Shown one piece after another: positions 1 through 8,199 of a stretch of DNA of 44,275 nucleotides (positions are counted from its first letter, which is position 1; every line of letters starts with the position of its first letter). Under the pieces are notes generated by a model, which was not told where the DNA came from, did no database searches, and saw only the letters and a list, made by a program, of their open reading frames with translations. Source of the DNA: an uncultured Treponema sp. (GTDB lineage Bacteria; Spirochaetota; Spirochaetia; Treponematales; Treponemataceae); assembly GCA_946615905.1 (NCBI GenBank), contig CAMOIE010000022.1, positions 1 to 44,275 of the forward strand. Reading direction: 5' to 3'. The translations under genes and the position numbers were made by a program.

Positions 1-7
1 GAGTCTC

Positions 8-49
8 GGGGAAAACTGTGTTTTCCCCGGCCGCCGGCTTTTTTCTTTT
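8..49 (+). terminator. Hairpin terminator at window start
   Basis: A perfect 8-bp stem (8-15 with 21-28, loop CTGTG) is followed by a short GC-rich CCGG/CCGG stem (27-30/34-37) and a T-rich run at 39-49. It probably ends a gene lying left of the window. Confidence 0.6.
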
Positions 50-57
50 ATCTCTTG

Positions 58-90
58 GAGGCCGACCCGATGACGGGTCGGCCTTGCTGT
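58..90. terminator. Strong hairpin, second terminator-like element
   Basis: Bases 59-69 pair perfectly with 74-84 (11 bp, loop ATGA), followed by a short T-rich stretch. With the hairpin at 8-49 it makes a double terminator. It could instead be an intergenic palindromic repeat. Confidence 0.5.
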
Positions 91-252
91 TTTAAATCCC
101 CGCGCCTCTGCCGCCGGGGCTCTTCCGCGCCTGCGGAGGGGGCGGATTGTGTCATCTGGACGGACGCGCCACGGCGCCGGAGGGTTGCCGCAAGGCAAGT
201 GCCACCGGCACCGCGCGTGAGCAAGCCCGCAGGTGACGCTCGCAATTCAATC
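91..252. other. GC-rich structured intergenic stretch, no gene seen
   Basis: This segment is much more GC-rich than the neighbouring genes and holds nested inverted repeats, for example TCCGC/GCGGA inside CCGCC/GGCGG near 110-145. An open frame crosses it but has no ribosome site and a biased Arg/Pro/Ala composition, so it is not called a gene. Similar GC-rich blocks occur near 7.06, 27.65, 28.5 and 35.3 kb. Confidence 0.4.
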
Positions 253-281
253 TTGCGCCCAAAAGTAGAAAAGGGTAGAAT
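253..281 (+). promoter_or_regulatory. Sigma70-type promoter
   Basis: TTGCGC (253-258), a 17-bp spacer and TAGAAT (276-281). The predicted start near 288 gives a short leader containing AAGGAG (295-300) for the TTG-started gene at 308. Confidence 0.55.
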
Positions 282-307
282 CAAATCTAAGAAAAAGGAG
301 TTCTTCT

Positions 308-538
308 TTGGGCAATTTTAATTATTTTGAGATTATTGGATTTGTTGCGACTGTCATATTGGTTATTGCTTACCTCTTTCATAATTTGCTGACGGTAAGA
401 AAAATTAATACTGTCGCATGTGTGATATTTGTTATCTACGGGATTCTTATCAAGGCTTATTCTGTGGTTCTTTCAAATTCGATTATTGCAATCATTCATA
501 TCGTAAATATCATTAGGGAAAGCAGGTCGAATAAATAA
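308..538 (+). CDS. Small three-helix membrane protein (SemiSWEET/YgjV-like half-transporter?)
   Basis: This 76-residue protein is almost entirely hydrophobic, with three predicted helices at about residues 6-24, 34-51 and 53-69 joined by a basic loop (LLTVRKIN). The size and three-helix layout resemble SemiSWEET-type or half YgjV-type proteins, which dimerise to move small solutes; that similarity is judged by eye and no substrate is claimed. The start is TTG at 308, chosen because AAGGAG (295-300) lies 7 nt upstream. The gene ends 1 nt before the MATE gene, so the two are probably co-transcribed and translationally coupled. Confidence 0.6.
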   Translation: MGNFNYFEIIGFVATVILVIAYLFHNLLTVRKINTVACVIFVIYGILIKAYSVVLSNSIIAIIHIVNIIRESRSNK

Positions 539-539
539 G

Positions 540-1868
540 ATGGAAAGAAATCTTGCGCAGGGAAATCTCTTAAAAAACATTGCGGTCTTTTCCGGTCCAT
601 TTTTACTTTCTTACTTTTTGCAGACTTTGTACGGCATGGCGGATTTGTTCATTGTCGGGCAGTTTAACGGTGCGGCCTCAATTTCTGGGGTTTCTATAGG
701 TTCTCAGGTAATGCACATGATTACGGTCATGTTGGTCGGCTTGGCCATGGGTTCTGTCGTGATGATTGCGCGTTACGTTGGGGCTGGGGATAAAAGGAAC
801 GTTGCAAAAAATATCGGGAATACAATTTCCCTCTTTATTTTTGTAGCCCTTGTGGGAGCGTTGCTGCTTCTTCTTTTAGTAAGGCCGATTGTCCTTATGA
901 TGAGCACGCCACTTGCGGCTGTGGAAGAAACTCGTTCCTATTTGCGCGTCTGTTTTGCTGGTATTCCTTTTATAGTTGCCTACAATGTGATTGCGGCTAT
1001 CTTCCGAGGGCTGGGTGATTCAAAAAGGCCTATGTATTTTATTGCCATTGCCTGCCTTGTGAACATTGCCCTTGACTATCTGTTTATCGGTCTTTTTGAC
1101 ATGAAGGCGGTCGGTGCGGCTTGGGCAACGATAATCGCTCAGGGAGTCAGCGTATTGATTTCTCTTTTGGCGATTTATAGGGGAAAGATGGTTCGGATTT
1201 CAAAGGCTGACCTGAAAATCGACCCAAGGACGACAAAAGAAATTTTAAAGATAGGGCTTCCGGTTTCCTTGCAGGATGGTTTTATTCAGATTGCCTTTTT
1301 GCTGATTACGGTCATTGCAAATACTCGTGGTGTCGAAATTTCTGCGGCGGTTGGAATCGTTGAGAAAATCATCTCGTTTTTGTTTCTGGTGCCGTCTTCA
1401 ATGCTTTCGACTATCTCAACGATTTCATCTCAGGCGATTGGCGGTGGAAATAAGGCTCTTGCAAGAAAGACTTTGTTTTATGGTATGGCCATAGCCTTGA
1501 CTTTAGGATTTATTTTTGCGATTGCCTTCCAGTTTGTCGCGGAGCCGGTGATTTCACTTTTTACTGGTGATGAGACGGTCGTTGGACTTGGAGTTTCGTA
1601 CATCAAGTCCTATGTCTTTGATTGCACGGTGGCGGCCTTTCACTTTTGCTTTAGTGGATTTTTTGTTGCCAGCGGGTATTCGTATATTTCATTTATACAC
1701 AATGTCGCCTCAATCGTGACATTGAGAATTCCAGGCGCATATTTTGCATCTGTTTTTTATCCTGATACTCTTTTCCCGATGGGACTTGCCGCTCCCCTTG
1801 GCGGAATTTTGCAGCTTTTTATATGTGTCGCCGCATATATAATTCTTAGAAAAAAAGATAAAATTTAG
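540..1868 (+). CDS. MATE family multidrug/cation antiporter
   Basis: This 442-residue polytopic protein has about 12 hydrophobic segments in two similar halves and the MATE signature near the N-terminus (YGMADLFIVGQFNG, about residues 31-44). MATE exporters use Na+ or H+ gradients to expel cationic drugs and metabolites across the inner membrane; the substrate here is unknown. Length is normal for the family. The ATG follows the stop of the small membrane-protein gene by 1 nt with only a weak ribosome site, pointing to coupling. It is one of four MATE genes in the window and not a close copy of the others. Confidence 0.92.
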   Translation: MERNLAQGNLLKNIAVFSGPFLLSYFLQTLYGMADLFIVGQFNGAASISGVSIGSQVMHMITVMLVGLAMGSVVMIARYVGAGDKRNVAKNIGNTISLFIFVALVGALLLLLLVRPIVLMMSTPLAAVEETRSYLRVCFAGIPFIVAYNVIAAIFRGLGDSKRPMYFIAIACLVNIALDYLFIGLFDMKAVGAAWATIIAQGVSVLISLLAIYRGKMVRISKADLKIDPRTTKEILKIGLPVSLQDGFIQIAFLLITVIANTRGVEISAAVGIVEKIISFLFLVPSSMLSTISTISSQAIGGGNKALARKTLFYGMAIALTLGFIFAIAFQFVAEPVISLFTGDETVVGLGVSYIKSYVFDCTVAAFHFCFSGFFVASGYSYISFIHNVASIVTLRIPGAYFASVFYPDTLFPMGLAAPLGGILQLFICVAAYIILRKKDKI

Positions 1869-1970
1869 CGTGGCCTTTTGCGTAATTGCTGAAAAATCTC
1901 TATTTTTGTTAGTTTTTGAAAGAATCTTATTTTTTCCTCCTTATTTTTTGCATTTTTTTACCTAGCAAGA

Positions 1971-1999
1971 TTGAAAGCAAAAAAATCATTTTGTATACT
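1971..1999 (+). promoter_or_regulatory. Sigma70-type promoter
   Basis: TTGAAA (1971-1976), a 17-bp spacer and TATACT (1994-1999). It lies just upstream of the repeat-built lipoprotein gene and predicts a very short leader starting near 2006. Confidence 0.7.
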
Positions 2000-2021
2000 T
2001 CCCCGCGTGAGGAATTTCAAA

Positions 2022-3710
2022 TTGAGAGAAGGAATGACAAAAACACCAGCCGCTTTAATTTCAATTTTGGCGGCGATTTTACTTTCTGCCTGTGCTTCAG
2101 CGAGTAAAAATCAGACTCTTGTGGAAGCGGTGCCTGAGACAGAATATTTCTACACAAAGGACGATGTTATTCGCCGTGACATAAAGGCCGGAAAGGAGAC
2201 TTTGATATACAGACTCTACCAGTCAGAGCCGTCTGAAAAGGCCGAGGACGGTTCCTACAAGCGAATTCTCATTGCGGTCTGCAATTCTGACGGTTTGTAT
2301 ACCACCAACACCCGTTATCCTTATCGGGTAAGATTTTTTATTGATAACTATTATGCCAACGGAGAAAAAAAAGCCGACTATTCAAGCCGAGTCTGCTATG
2401 TGAAGAACAAGACTCAGGCGGAAATAGTCTTCAAGGAAATAAAGGAACATGCAAGATTTGACCTTCGCTTCAATATGAATGAGATTTACGGCTATGACTA
2501 CGATGTTAATATTCTGATGAGCAACAGCCCTTTTAATCTCAGCGTGAACAATACTCCAGGTGAAATCTACACTGAGGACGAGGCTATTGCGAGCATGATT
2601 TCCACAAAGGACGGCTATAAGACCTATGTTTTTGAAGACAAAGTTTTGTGCCCGATTTATGGGAAGACTGACGGAAGTGGGGTTGACGGATATGCTTCCG
2701 TCTTTTCAAGGTCTGATGACATCTACAAATATGCCGTTATGTACAGCATGAGGAACTATGATTCAAAAGGCTCTGTCAAAAGTAAGGTCCGAAGATTTTG
2801 TAAGGTCAAGACAAAACCGCAGGCAAAAAAAGTTCTTCAGGAAATAATCGCAAACTATTCGCTTTCGCTCACCGATGATTCCTTTGAGCTGACTTACGGA
2901 AAAGACTATGATATTAAGAAATTCATGAAGTCAGAATTCGATGTTGCTAAAAAGGATAAGATTCTTGCGGGAAAGACGTTTGTCATAAAATCGATTCTTT
3001 TTAATGGAGTTGACGTGAAAGATATTTTGAAGGCTTTTGACGGTATTGAAATAAATGCTGAGCTTTCATTTGACAAGGCAGGGAATTATTCAAGTTTTTT
3101 TCTGATAAAAGAAAAAGGCAAGTCTGAGCCTTCTGCAAGGACGAACAGTGGAAAATACGTCTTGACTGACGGAAAATTTTCTTTTTACTATGGCGACCAT
3201 TGGGTTGGAACTGCTTCCATGACATACGATAATGCAGAGGACTGCCTAACTTCTTGGCCGATGAAATTCGGGAGCCGGGAATTTACAATCGTTTTACAGC
3301 CTCAGGAAAAAGTCGCGGAGATTGCGAAAGAAAAGATCGAGGCGGATAAAATCGATTACGGGTCTGTAAAATCTGATATTTTTACGGGATGCAAATATAA
3401 GGCGGCAAAACTTTGGGTCAACGGGAGCGACATAACGAAACTTATCCCAATCCTCTATAAAGAAGAAAAAATCAAGGGCGAGATTGACTTTCAGAAGGCA
3501 AACGACATGCATATTTACTTTGATTTTGCTGGAGCTGATGTTTCGGGAGATGTCGCCTATAAAATTGACTATGAAAAAAATGAATTTGTCCTTGACAGTA
3601 GCAAAGATGACGAGAGGGTGAAAATCTATTATTCTGATAGGGGAAATGTAATTAAACTTGACGTGAACAAGAACTCATATCTGATGACGGTCGTTTTTGA
3701 AAAGGAGTAG
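2022..3710 (+). CDS. Lipoprotein of unknown function built from two pairs of internal repeats
   Basis: A signal peptide with lipobox LSAC predicts a lipoprotein. I chose TTG at 2022 because GAGGA (2009-2013) sits 8 nt upstream; the alternative ATG at 2034 has its AAGGA touching the start codon. Both give the same mature protein. The body has internal duplication. Two N-terminal repeats each contain an 'R.C.VK.K.QA..V..EI' stretch and end in 'YG.DYD'. Two C-terminal repeats each contain a 'G..K/F..K.L..NG.D...' segment followed by an alternating beta-like region. No enzymatic motif was recognised, so it may be a periplasmic or surface binding protein. It does not match a family I can name. Confidence 0.75.
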   Translation: MREGMTKTPAALISILAAILLSACASASKNQTLVEAVPETEYFYTKDDVIRRDIKAGKETLIYRLYQSEPSEKAEDGSYKRILIAVCNSDGLYTTNTRYPYRVRFFIDNYYANGEKKADYSSRVCYVKNKTQAEIVFKEIKEHARFDLRFNMNEIYGYDYDVNILMSNSPFNLSVNNTPGEIYTEDEAIASMISTKDGYKTYVFEDKVLCPIYGKTDGSGVDGYASVFSRSDDIYKYAVMYSMRNYDSKGSVKSKVRRFCKVKTKPQAKKVLQEIIANYSLSLTDDSFELTYGKDYDIKKFMKSEFDVAKKDKILAGKTFVIKSILFNGVDVKDILKAFDGIEINAELSFDKAGNYSSFFLIKEKGKSEPSARTNSGKYVLTDGKFSFYYGDHWVGTASMTYDNAEDCLTSWPMKFGSREFTIVLQPQEKVAEIAKEKIEADKIDYGSVKSDIFTGCKYKAAKLWVNGSDITKLIPILYKEEKIKGEIDFQKANDMHIYFDFAGADVSGDVAYKIDYEKNEFVLDSSKDDERVKIYYSDRGNVIKLDVNKNSYLMTVVFEKE

Positions 3711-3764
3711 AATCAGAGAGGATTCATTCATTTTTCACTGCAAAACTGCCGATACTCAAAGGGT

Positions 3765-4685
3765 ATGAAGGACTTATTTAAAAAATTAACGAAAATCGCC
3801 ACTTTCTCTGTTTTTGCGACAGTTGCTTTTGCAGGCGTAACCCACACGGTTCAAAAGGGCGAGACTTTATACTCAATCAGCCGCCAGTACGGGAAAAAAG
3901 TGGATGAAATCCGTGCGGCCAACGGAATGGGCGATGACGCTGTTCTCAAAGCCGGACAGGAGCTTGTGATTCCCGGCGTGGAAAAAAATTCTTCAAAAAA
4001 CTCTGAGAAAAGCCAAGGACAGACTAAAGTTGCCCCTTCTTCTGACGGAAAATACACGGTTCAAAAGGGCGACACTTGGTATGGAATCGCCAGGTCGTTC
4101 GGAATCTCTGCCGCCGACTTGCAGGCTCTGAACGGACTTGACTCAAGCTCCACATTGAAAATCGGCCAGAAAATCAAAGTGCCGTCTCCTTCATCAAATT
4201 CCTCAAATTCTACGGCTATTGCGAAAAGCTCCCAGGGTAAAAACAGCTCATCATCTTCTGCAGCGAACTCAAAACTTCCCGACCTCAAGACGAATGACCC
4301 CCGGATTTATTCGGACAAAAAGGGGGACTCTTCACTGGTGTGGCCTGTAAAGACTTCCAGCGTGACTTACGTCAAGGGAAAGGTCAACGGAGTGAATCTC
4401 GCCGCAAAAAAGAACGAGGAAGTCTCGGCGATTCAGGCTGGAACCGTGATGTTCTCAGGCTCCTACCGTGGATTTGGAAACGTGGTCTTCATACAGAGCA
4501 AAACCGGTCACATATACGCCTACACAGGACTCGGCAGCGTGAAGGTCGCAAAGGGCGACTACATAATCTACGGTGAGCAGATTGGAACTGCCGGAATTGA
4601 CTCTTATTCCCAAAAGCCCCAGATGACGCTGATGGTCTTTCAGAACGGGCTTCCGATTGACCCGGCGAAGGCTCCGCGCGGCTGA
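3765..4685 (+). CDS. Two LysM domains plus degenerate LytM/M23 domain (NlpD/EnvC-like)
   Basis: This 306-residue exported protein has a signal peptide (about residues 1-23), a LysM peptidoglycan-binding domain (26-70, HTVQKGETLYSISRQYG), a second LysM (96-142, YTVQKGDTWYGIARSFG), a Ser/Asn-rich linker and a LytM/M23-like domain (about 190-306). The LytM part lacks the zinc ligands: the usual H-x-G-x-D region reads VNGVNLAAK and the H-x-H region reads HIYAYTG. It is therefore probably not a peptidase but an amidase activator or scaffold, as known for NlpD and EnvC. The ribosome site is weak. It follows the lipoprotein gene by 54 nt. Confidence 0.85.
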   Translation: MKDLFKKLTKIATFSVFATVAFAGVTHTVQKGETLYSISRQYGKKVDEIRAANGMGDDAVLKAGQELVIPGVEKNSSKNSEKSQGQTKVAPSSDGKYTVQKGDTWYGIARSFGISAADLQALNGLDSSSTLKIGQKIKVPSPSSNSSNSTAIAKSSQGKNSSSSSAANSKLPDLKTNDPRIYSDKKGDSSLVWPVKTSSVTYVKGKVNGVNLAAKKNEEVSAIQAGTVMFSGSYRGFGNVVFIQSKTGHIYAYTGLGSVKVAKGDYIIYGEQIGTAGIDSYSQKPQMTLMVFQNGLPIDPAKAPRG

Positions 4686-4730
4686 CTTTAACTTTTGATT
4701 TAAATTTTTAACAAGAATTGGAGGCGAAAA

Positions 4731-5072
4731 ATGCCATTTATCGACAGCAAAATTTCAGTTCCTGTGAGCGAAGAGAAAAAGGAGAAACTAAAGGCTGAAT
4801 TCGGCAAGGCGATTTCTCTTTTGCACAAACCTGAATCCTACCTGATGGTCGGAATCAACGACAACTATGACCTTTGGTTTGCGGGTAAAAAACTTGAGAA
4901 GGGAGCCTACGTCAGCGTTGACGTTCTTGGAGAGGTTTCAGGACCTGACAGCGCGAAAATGTCCGGCGCAATCTGCGACATATTGCAAAAAGAGCTGGAC
5001 ATTCCCGGCAATCAGGTTTACGTGGAATACCGGGGCACCCAAAACTGGGGCTGGAACGGCGGTAATTTTTAA
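4731..5072 (+). CDS. MIF / phenylpyruvate tautomerase family protein
   Basis: This 113-residue protein begins Met-Pro-Phe-Ile, giving the N-terminal proline that acts as catalytic base in the tautomerase/MIF superfamily once Met is removed. The length (about 115 residues), the SYLMVGI segment and the C-terminal NWGWNG motif fit the MIF branch rather than the 60-residue 4-oxalocrotonate tautomerase branch. Such proteins tautomerise phenylpyruvate-like keto-enols; the physiological substrate in bacteria is generally unknown. GGAGG near 4720-4724 supports the ATG. It converges with the binding-protein gene, the two stops lying 1 nt apart. Confidence 0.88.
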   Translation: MPFIDSKISVPVSEEKKEKLKAEFGKAISLLHKPESYLMVGINDNYDLWFAGKKLEKGAYVSVDVLGEVSGPDSAKMSGAICDILQKELDIPGNQVYVEYRGTQNWGWNGGNF

Positions 5073-5073
5073 T

Positions 5074-5865
5074 TTACTTGCTGATGTCTTTTCCGAAGTA
5101 TTTTTCGGAGATTTTTGACAATGTTCCGTCAGCGCGGAGTTCTGCTATCGCCTGATTCACTGCTGCCTTGAAAGTCTCGTATTCCGCTCCCTTGCGGATC
5201 GGAATGCAGACATTCGAGGCTTCGTCTGTCAATGCCGCGATTTTAATCTCCGCCTCCGGATGCTCTTTCATGTAGTCGTAGAATGAGACTTCCGCATTTA
5301 GCGTCGCGTCGATTCTTCCTGAGCGGAGCAGGTCGATTGTCTCGTTCAAAGTCTCGACCCCGCTTGTTTCGGCTCCGAAGCTTTCCGCCAGCTGCGTGTA
5401 TGTCGATGAAATCGAATTGGCGGTTTTCTTTCCTTTCAAGTCAGCAAAAGTCTTTAGAGTGTCGTTTGATGACTGTACAATCAGTGCCGTGCGGATGTAT
5501 GCGTAGGCATCTGAAAAGTCGTATTTTTGAGCGCGCTCCTCTGTGTACTCAACTCCGTTAATCATGATGTCGTAACGGCCGGAGTCAAGACCCGCGAAGA
5601 GTCCGTCCCATGGGCCTTCCTCAAAGACAGCCTTTACTCCGAGTTTTGACGCGATTGCCTTTCCGACTTCGGTGTCAAATCCTACAAGCTCGTTTGACTC
5701 GTCGTGATAAGTCCACGGCGCCCAGTTGCCTTCCATCGCGATTACAAGTTCTCCCTTGTCCTGTACGCGGGCCAAAAAATCACCGGAAGCCTTTTTCTGG
5801 CAGCCGGTGACTGCGATTACAGCCGCAAATGCGAAAGCGGCTTTTATAAAAGAAGTCTTTTTCAT
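5074..5865 (-). CDS. Amino-acid ABC transporter substrate-binding lipoprotein (family 3)
   Basis: This 263-residue protein has a lipoprotein signal with lipobox VTGC (Cys22) and the family 3 solute-binding fold. Recognisable features are 'GELVIAMEGNWAPWTY', 'LVGFDTEVGKAIASKLG', the 'YDIMINGVEYTEERAQKYDFSDAY' region and the C-terminal 'ADGTLSKISEKYFG'. Such proteins deliver polar amino acids or cystine to an inner-membrane permease. No permease or ATPase is adjacent; the only such pair in the window is at 26.9-28.4 kb, so it may serve that transporter. Upstream, TTGCCG and a weak TAGCTT box lie directly before the ATG with no Shine-Dalgarno. Confidence 0.9.
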   Translation of the reverse strand: MKKTSFIKAAFAFAAVIAVTGCQKKASGDFLARVQDKGELVIAMEGNWAPWTYHDESNELVGFDTEVGKAIASKLGVKAVFEEGPWDGLFAGLDSGRYDIMINGVEYTEERAQKYDFSDAYAYIRTALIVQSSNDTLKTFADLKGKKTANSISSTYTQLAESFGAETSGVETLNETIDLLRSGRIDATLNAEVSFYDYMKEHPEAEIKIAALTDEASNVCIPIRKGAEYETFKAAVNQAIAELRADGTLSKISEKYFGKDISK

Positions 5866-5938
5866 AGTAAAAAGCTAATAAATTATTTTGAAAACGGCAA
5901 CTCTTTCGCTAGATTTTTATGTTATTTTTGCAAAAATA

Positions 5939-6973
5939 CTAGAGCAATTCCGCCAGCTTTTCGAGATTCTCTTCTTTTGTGGCCCAGCTTGTCGCAAAGC
6001 GGACTACTGTGTGCCTGTCATCGTATTTTTCCCAAAAACTGAATGCGACATTCTTTTGCAATTCTGCCATTTTCTCGTTTTCGAGGATGACGAACTGCTG
6101 GTTTGTGGGCGAGTCGATGAAAAATTTGTAGCCTTTTTCAGAGAAGATTGACTTGAGTTTTTGCGCCATTTCGATTGCGTGGCGGCTGATTTTAAAATAA
6201 AGGTCGTCCGTAAAAAGGGTCTCAAACTGGATTCCGAGGAGCCGGCCTTTTGCCAGCAAAGCCCCGTGCTTTTTGACGAGATTCACAAAGTGGTCAGGCT
6301 TGTTATTCTTTGTGAAGACGACAGCCTCTCCGCAGATTGCCCCGACTTTTGTTCCGCCTATGTAAAAAACGTCTGTCAGTTTTGCGATGTCTTTCAATGA
6401 CAGCTCGCTTGCAGGACTTTCCAGCCCGTAGCCTAGCCTGGCACCGTCCAAAAAGAGGGAGAGTTTTCTTTCATGGCAGACCGCGCTGATTTTAGTCAGC
6501 TCTTCCCTTGTGTAAAGGGTTCCGTATTCTGTCGGATGGGAGATATAGACAAGACCCGGAAAGACCATGTGTTCGTGGCTTCCGTCCGCGTAAAAGTCTG
6601 AGATGTAGCGGTCAAGTTCCTCAGCGTCAATTTTTCCGTCGTGCTGGGGAAGTGTGAGGACTTTGTGCCCCGTGAATTCTATAGCCCCGGCTTCATGTGC
6701 ATTGACGTGTCCGGTTGTGGCGGCGACAACTCCCTCATAAGGGCGGAGGAGGCTGTCGATTACGATTTGGTTCGTCTGGGTTCCGCCGGTCAGGAATTGG
6801 ACTTGCTCTGCTTCGGAAGGCGGAAGTCCGCAGGCGGCGGCGATTTTTTCTTTTGCGCGAAGGCAGTGGATGTCAGAGCCGTAGCCTGAAAGCTGGTCGA
6901 AATTTGTCTCGGAAAGGCGGCGCAAAATTTCAGGATGCGCGCCCTCAATGTAGTCACTTTCAAATGAAATCAT
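5939..6973 (-). CDS. Low-specificity threonine aldolase (PLP-dependent beta-eliminating lyase family)
   Basis: The 344-residue product fits fold-type I threonine aldolases, which split L-threonine or allo-threonine to glycine and acetaldehyde. Visible motifs are GGTQTNQIV (PLP phosphate binding), LFLDGARLGYGL (the Asp that contacts the PLP ring) and YIGGTKVGA (the Schiff-base Lys). I chose the ATG at 6973 (MISFESDYIEGAHPEILRRL), which matches the family N-terminus; a frame extending 14 codons further has no support. A TGCTATAAT box ends 7 nt before this ATG with no ribosome site, so the transcript may be leaderless. Confidence 0.88.
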   Translation of the reverse strand: MISFESDYIEGAHPEILRRLSETNFDQLSGYGSDIHCLRAKEKIAAACGLPPSEAEQVQFLTGGTQTNQIVIDSLLRPYEGVVAATTGHVNAHEAGAIEFTGHKVLTLPQHDGKIDAEELDRYISDFYADGSHEHMVFPGLVYISHPTEYGTLYTREELTKISAVCHERKLSLFLDGARLGYGLESPASELSLKDIAKLTDVFYIGGTKVGAICGEAVVFTKNNKPDHFVNLVKKHGALLAKGRLLGIQFETLFTDDLYFKISRHAIEMAQKLKSIFSEKGYKFFIDSPTNQQFVILENEKMAELQKNVAFSFWEKYDDRHTVVRFATSWATKEENLEKLAELL

Positions 6974-6980
6974 GAAATGG

Positions 6981-6989
6981 ATTATAGCA
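6981..6989 (-). promoter_or_regulatory. Extended -10 promoter directly before the aldolase ATG
   Basis: On the minus strand TGCTATAAT is followed by 7 nt and then ATG. A weak TCGCCA lies 17 bp upstream of the hexamer. Transcription would begin at or within 1 nt of the start codon. Confidence 0.6.
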
Positions 6990-7053
6990 GATTTAACGCT
7001 CTGTGGCGATTCCAATTTTTTACTTTGTGCAAGATTTCAAAGATTTGCTATTA

Positions 7054-7121
7054 CGAACCGTAGCGAAAGGGCGGCACCCGTCGTGCTTTTGCTCGACGGA
7101 GCTCTACGTTCGGGTGGCCGC
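7054..7121. repeat. Multi-stem intergenic palindromic element
   Basis: Nested inverted repeats fill most of the 150-bp gap between two minus-strand genes: CGAAC/GTTCG with GTAG/CTAC (7054-7063 with 7104-7112), GCGGC-ACCCG with CGGGT-GCCGC (7071-7080 with 7111-7121), and CGTCG/CGACG (7079-7083/7094-7098). Some are mutually exclusive. It looks like a dispersed extragenic palindrome rather than a simple terminator. Confidence 0.45.
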
Positions 7122-7133
7122 TGATGGAAAATA

Positions 7134-7622
7134 TTATTCCTCGTTTTTTACGGCTTCCACAAAGGCCGTGATTTTCCGCTCGTTTTCTTCATTCTGCTTT
7201 GTCTTCGGATCAACAAGGCTCATGGCCGCCACAAGGGAACTTGCGTGTGCCCCCTCTTCCAGCTGCTTGATACATTTTGTGCCGTTTCCGCTAGTGCTAC
7301 TTGCGATTACTGCGATTTTCTTTCCAGAAAGGTCGTTGTCGCGCAAAAAAGTCCGAAGCGGCGGTGTAAAAGTTCCCGCCCAGACCGGACTTGCCAATAT
7401 AACCGTGCCATAGTCTTCCGCCCGGAACGAATAAGGCTCCAGTTCAGGCTCGTCCTTCATAACGGCAGCCTTCCCGCCCCACAGAAATTTGCTGAATCCC
7501 CTGTCTGGATAGGCCTTTACCGGTACAAGCGGAACAATATCCGCACCCAAAGCCCCAGCGATTTTTTCCGCCACAAACTTGACGTTCCCTTCAAGCGAAT
7601 AATAAACGACCGCTGTTTTCAT
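7134..7622 (-). CDS. Flavodoxin family protein
   Basis: This 162-residue single-domain protein begins with the flavodoxin strand and FMN-phosphate loop (MKTAVVYYSLEGNVKFVAEKIA) and has the later 'VILASPVWAGTFTPPLRTFL' segment that packs on the flavin. It is probably an electron carrier or small FMN quinone/disulfide reductase. The ATG at 7622 is preferred because GAGGAG lies 9 nt upstream; a longer frame is unsupported. It follows the FMN-binding protein gene by 48 nt on the same strand, so it should be in the operon controlled by the palindromic operators near 8.1 kb. Confidence 0.88.
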   Translation of the reverse strand: MKTAVVYYSLEGNVKFVAEKIAGALGADIVPLVPVKAYPDRGFSKFLWGGKAAVMKDEPELEPYSFRAEDYGTVILASPVWAGTFTPPLRTFLRDNDLSGKKIAVIASSTSGNGTKCIKQLEEGAHASSLVAAMSLVDPKTKQNEENERKITAFVEAVKNEE

Positions 7623-7670
7623 GGTTTCTGACTCCTCGTAAAATTTTGCTACTCGCTTAGTCAAAAATAC

Positions 7671-8066
7671 TTACGCCTTGATTTCTACAGGCGCACTCGT
7701 AAACGAATACTTCATGCACTTTGCGTCCTCAATCTTCAGAATCTCAAAAATTCCATCGCCAACGTGGTACATTTTTTTGAGGCTGGGTACTTTTTCAAGC
7801 ATTTCCATCCGAACCTTGTCATCGTTGATTCTGGCGACCTTTCCGCACATGCGAATCCACGTTCCATCCTTTCCCATACCGCTTATTTCGACTTTCGGAT
7901 TGGCGACCATCTGCTTGTAAACGTCTTTTGTGTTGTTTGTACAGAGGCAGATTTCGCCATTGATTTCCTCAACTGCGCTGAAGGGGCGGACTCTCGGCTG
8001 GTCTCCATCGACCGTTGCAACATAGAAGACACCAGTCTTCTTCAATTCCTCGACAATTCTGTTCAT
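7671..8066 (-). CDS. Pyridoxamine 5'-phosphate oxidase-like FMN-binding protein
   Basis: The 131-residue product matches the small split-barrel FMN-binding family: 'GVFYVATVDGDQPRVRPFSAVEEINGEICL', 'TKDVYKQMVANPKVEISGMGKDGTWIRMCGKV' and a short C-terminal strand. These proteins bind FMN or F420 as dimers; few have known substrates. ATG at 8066 is supported by GGAGG just upstream, and the 11 extra codons of the longer frame are discarded. It is first in an operon with the flavodoxin gene. Its promoter (8118-8146) is overlapped and followed by two inverted repeats, indicating repression by the divergent Rrf2 protein. Confidence 0.85.
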   Translation of the reverse strand: MNRIVEELKKTGVFYVATVDGDQPRVRPFSAVEEINGEICLCTNNTKDVYKQMVANPKVEISGMGKDGTWIRMCGKVARINDDKVRMEMLEKVPSLKKMYHVGDGIFEILKIEDAKCMKYSFTSAPVEIKA

Positions 8067-8092
8067 TTTGATGAACCTCCTGCTTGAAAATA

Positions 8093-8109
8093 GTAACAAT
8101 CTTTGTTAC
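8093..8109. promoter_or_regulatory. Rrf2-type operator 1 (inverted repeat)
   Basis: GTAACAA-TCT-TTGTTAC, perfect 7-bp arms. It lies at about the predicted transcription start of the minus-strand operon and shares the core GTAACA/TGTTAC with the second operator. Confidence 0.7.
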
Positions 8110-8117
8110 AGTAAAAG

Positions 8118-8146
8118 AATATACAATGGAATATTTGGACTGTCAA
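8118..8146 (-). promoter_or_regulatory. Consensus promoter of the FMN-protein/flavodoxin operon
   Basis: On the minus strand TTGACA (8146-8141), a 17-bp spacer and TATATT (8123-8118). The -35 box overlaps operator 2 and the start site abuts operator 1, a layout typical of repression. Confidence 0.8.
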
Positions 8147-8170
8147 TAGTAACATCGGTTGTTACTATTG
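8144..8170. promoter_or_regulatory. Rrf2-type operator 2 (long inverted repeat)
   Basis: CAATAGTAACA, a 5-nt centre, then TGTTACTATTG: perfect 11-bp arms. It sits between the divergent genes, over the -35 box of the minus-strand promoter and close to the 5' end of the regulator gene, so it could serve both operon repression and autoregulation. Confidence 0.75.
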
Positions 8171-8199
8171 TTTTTTTTGATTTTTAGAGGGCTTTTTAA

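Noticed and set aside
55..321. Open frame of 88 codons in the GC-rich leader region
   Set aside because: No ribosome site, starts inside a hairpin, Arg/Pro/Ala-rich composition and overlaps the well-supported promoter and gene at 308.
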